A DNA stretch of 64,000 bases, from NCBI GenBank assembly GCA_027604705.1, contig JADHYV010000049.1, forward strand, positions 70,072 to 134,071, given 5' to 3'. Positions 62,442 through 64,000 of this stretch are shown here, in pieces (the stretch's first letter is position 1; every line of letters starts with the position of its first letter). Made by a program: the position numbers and the translations under genes. The DNA is from Allomyces arbusculus (taxonomy: Eukaryota; Blastocladiomycota; Blastocladiomycetes; Blastocladiales; Blastocladiaceae). The notes under the pieces are model-generated. The model was given only the letters and a program-made list of their open reading frames with translations. It was not told the origin of the DNA and made no database searches.

Positions 62442-64000
62442 TTACAGCAACAACAAGAAATCGTCTTTAGCCGGGGCTGGGGGCGCCGCTGCCGCCGCGG
62501 TCGCGGGCGCCGGGACGAGCGGCGCACTCCCCTGACGCACCGCCTGTGCAACCTGCTGCGTCGCCTGTGACTGCATGAGCGCGTTCATCGACGGTCCCGC
62601 GGCGGCCGTCGGCACGCCGCTGCCGAGACTCAGGCCGTCGAGGTTGACCAGACCCGTCGTGAAGAGCGCGCGGAGGGGTGCGGCGGCGACGGACGGACTG
62701 GCCGCGGCACTGCCGCTTGTCGCGGTGGCGATGATGGAGGTGCGGTTCGTGGGCGCGAGCGTCGGGGTCGCGATGGTGGGGGTCGCCGGCGTGGCTGCGA
62801 GCGACGGCGTCGAAATCGACGACAGCGTCGGGGTCGCCGTGACCGGCGCGAGCGAGGGCGTTGACAGCGACAAACCCGCGAGCGACGCCGTCAGTGACCC
62901 TGCCGCGGTCGTGGGCGCCGGTGCCGGGGCCGGCACGAGCGATGCGAATGCGGGCGACGGTGCGATCGCCCCCGCCGTCGTCGTCGGTGCCGCGACCAGT
63001 GCGCCGAAATCGTCGTCGAACAGCGACGCCGTTGGTGCCGACGCCTTGGCGGCCGGTGCCGCCGACGGGACCGCACCAAACACGTCAAATTCGGCCGCGG
63101 GCGCAGCCTGGAACCCGGAAAACTCGTCTTCGTCATCCAGTGGGTCCGCGACGGAGCGCGCGCCCGTGACGGTCGCGGCGGGCGCGTTCGCCGATGCAAA
63201 ATCGCCCCACTCGTCGTCTGCTGTGGCCGATGCAGCTGCAGTCGCGGGTGCAGGAGCGGGTGCGTCATCAAACCCGAGCAAATCCACCACTTGCGCCTGC
63301 GCCTTCGGTTTCGGCGGCTGGAACGACCCGAAATCGTCGCGCGCCGTGAGTCCCGAGCTGAGCGTCGTCGACGGGTTGGTCGACACGGTCGGCGCCGACG
63401 CAGACCGTGCGGCGGCCACGGCCGAAATGCCCGACCGGTAGGCCTCGGACCCGAACCCGCCGTACCGCTGTGCGCTGCTGGTGGTGGCCGACGTGGCGCC
63501 TGGGTAATTCGACGACGACGATGAGGCGTACCCACCGACGCGCGCGGCGCCGCCAAACCCACCGGACCGTTCACCGTTGGATCCGACGCCACCGTACTTG
63601 TTGCGGTTCTCCTGTGCTTTTTGCCGCTCGGCCTTGATCAGGTCGTGGTTTTGCAGGAGGTCAATGATGAGTTTGGCGCGGTGTCGGACTAGGGAGGGGT
63701 CCGAGCGTCAGCACAGAGTCATGGATGCAAAAAGTCGAGGAAGAAAGTACCGTTGACGCCCTGGTCCTTGCCCTTATCGTCGACGTGGTGGAACCGCAGA
63801 CAGGCCTTGATTTCGTAGGTGTGTGTGCGAATATAGTCGACACACCGGTCCGACCCGTTCTTGATCAAAAACTCGATGAGCGTCAGCGCCTGGATATAGA
63901 ACAGAAGCGTCAGTATTTTGGTCTCGTCCAGTGTGAGCACCGGCATCGGTCGATTGGTACTTTGTAGATATTGCGCCAAGTGTGCCCGTCCTGCGAGAAT
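62442..64000 (-). CDS. ENTH-domain epsin (epsinR/Ent3-like), 5' end beyond window
   Basis: Minus-strand exons in view: 64000-63961 (partial), 63889-63751, 63688-62442; phases close. The ENTH domain shows HTWRNIYK then ALTLIEFLIKNGSDRCVDY, RTHTYEIKACLRFHHVDDKG and KDQGVNVRHRAKLIIDLLQ. The long disordered tail carries a clathrin-box-like VVDLLGFDD and a series of acidic-Phe motifs (DDFGSFQ, DEWGDFAS, DEFSGFQ, DDDFGALV) that bind gamma-ear domains of AP-1 and GGA. This pattern fits the trans-Golgi/endosome epsins, which bend membrane and link cargo to clathrin with AP-1, whose mu subunit is encoded at 34849. The first about 60 residues lie past the right edge. The C-terminus is APAKDDFLLLL. Confidence 0.92.

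Noticed and set aside
1-64000. Transposons, LTR elements, viral relics and rRNA genes
   Set aside because: I saw no transposase, reverse transcriptase, integrase or capsid motifs, no long terminal repeats and no rRNA-like sequence in the parts I could read; a repeat library search would be needed to exclude short degraded copies.

Overview
The window is nuclear DNA from a fungus that builds a flagellum. It is GC- and CpG-rich (roughly 60% GC by eye), with compact genes and many short introns (mostly about 50-110 bases). Fungus-type genes (an HSF/receiver SKN7-like regulator, a single alpha-actinin, UTP18, NAA20, CSC1-type channel) lie beside ciliary genes (ARMC9, the axonemal inner-arm dynein light chain DNALI1/p28). 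That mix, with the base composition, points to a zoosporic lineage such as Blastocladiomycota or a chytrid; the species is an inference I cannot fix from sequence alone.

Layout: a secreted protein (0.2-1.6 kb); a thioredoxin/PDI-type membrane protein with two microexons (2.4-4.9 kb); an unknown protein (5.1-6.6 kb, minus); a poorly preserved leucine-rich-repeat locus and an adenylate-forming-enzyme fragment (7.1-9.7 kb); alpha-actinin (minus) divergent from UDP-GlcNAc pyrophosphorylase (10-15.2 kb); striatin (15.8-18.1 kb); an RGS protein (minus) divergent from ARMC9 across a gap (18.7-23.1 kb); tRNA-Ile(UAU) with intron; a coiled-coil low-complexity protein divergent from SKN7 (23.6-29.4 kb); DNALI1 divergent from an odd small GTPase (30-32.7 kb); a TLC-domain membrane protein; AP-1 mu; a DUF4272-like protein; a CpG-depleted block with a decayed paralog of the first gene (38.6-40.5 kb); a forkhead factor (41.6-44.2 kb); a CSC1/OSCA channel (44.7-49.0 kb); ribosomal protein eS27; a p24 cargo receptor; NAA20; UTP18; a four-repeat protein of unknown function; a weakly supported gene at 58.4-59.2 kb; a DysF-domain (peroxin-like) protein; and an ENTH-domain epsin running off the right edge.

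Functional themes: membrane traffic (AP-1 mu, ENTH epsin with gamma-ear motifs, p24), cilium (ARMC9, DNALI1), actin and signalling (alpha-actinin, striatin, RGS, SKN7, forkhead), and housekeeping. The genes are not operonic; several pairs share divergent promoters.

The most notable features are genome-style ones. Conserved protein motifs can only be rebuilt by splicing in microexons of 7, 10 and 11 bases, and nearly all of the 67 donor sites I inferred carry a pyrimidine at intron position +4 (GT-N-Y-G-T) with almost no GTAAGT. A pseudogene shows CpG loss suggestive of methylation-driven decay. Exon joins were worked out by hand from reading frame, splice dinucleotides and family motifs; where all phases close I say so.
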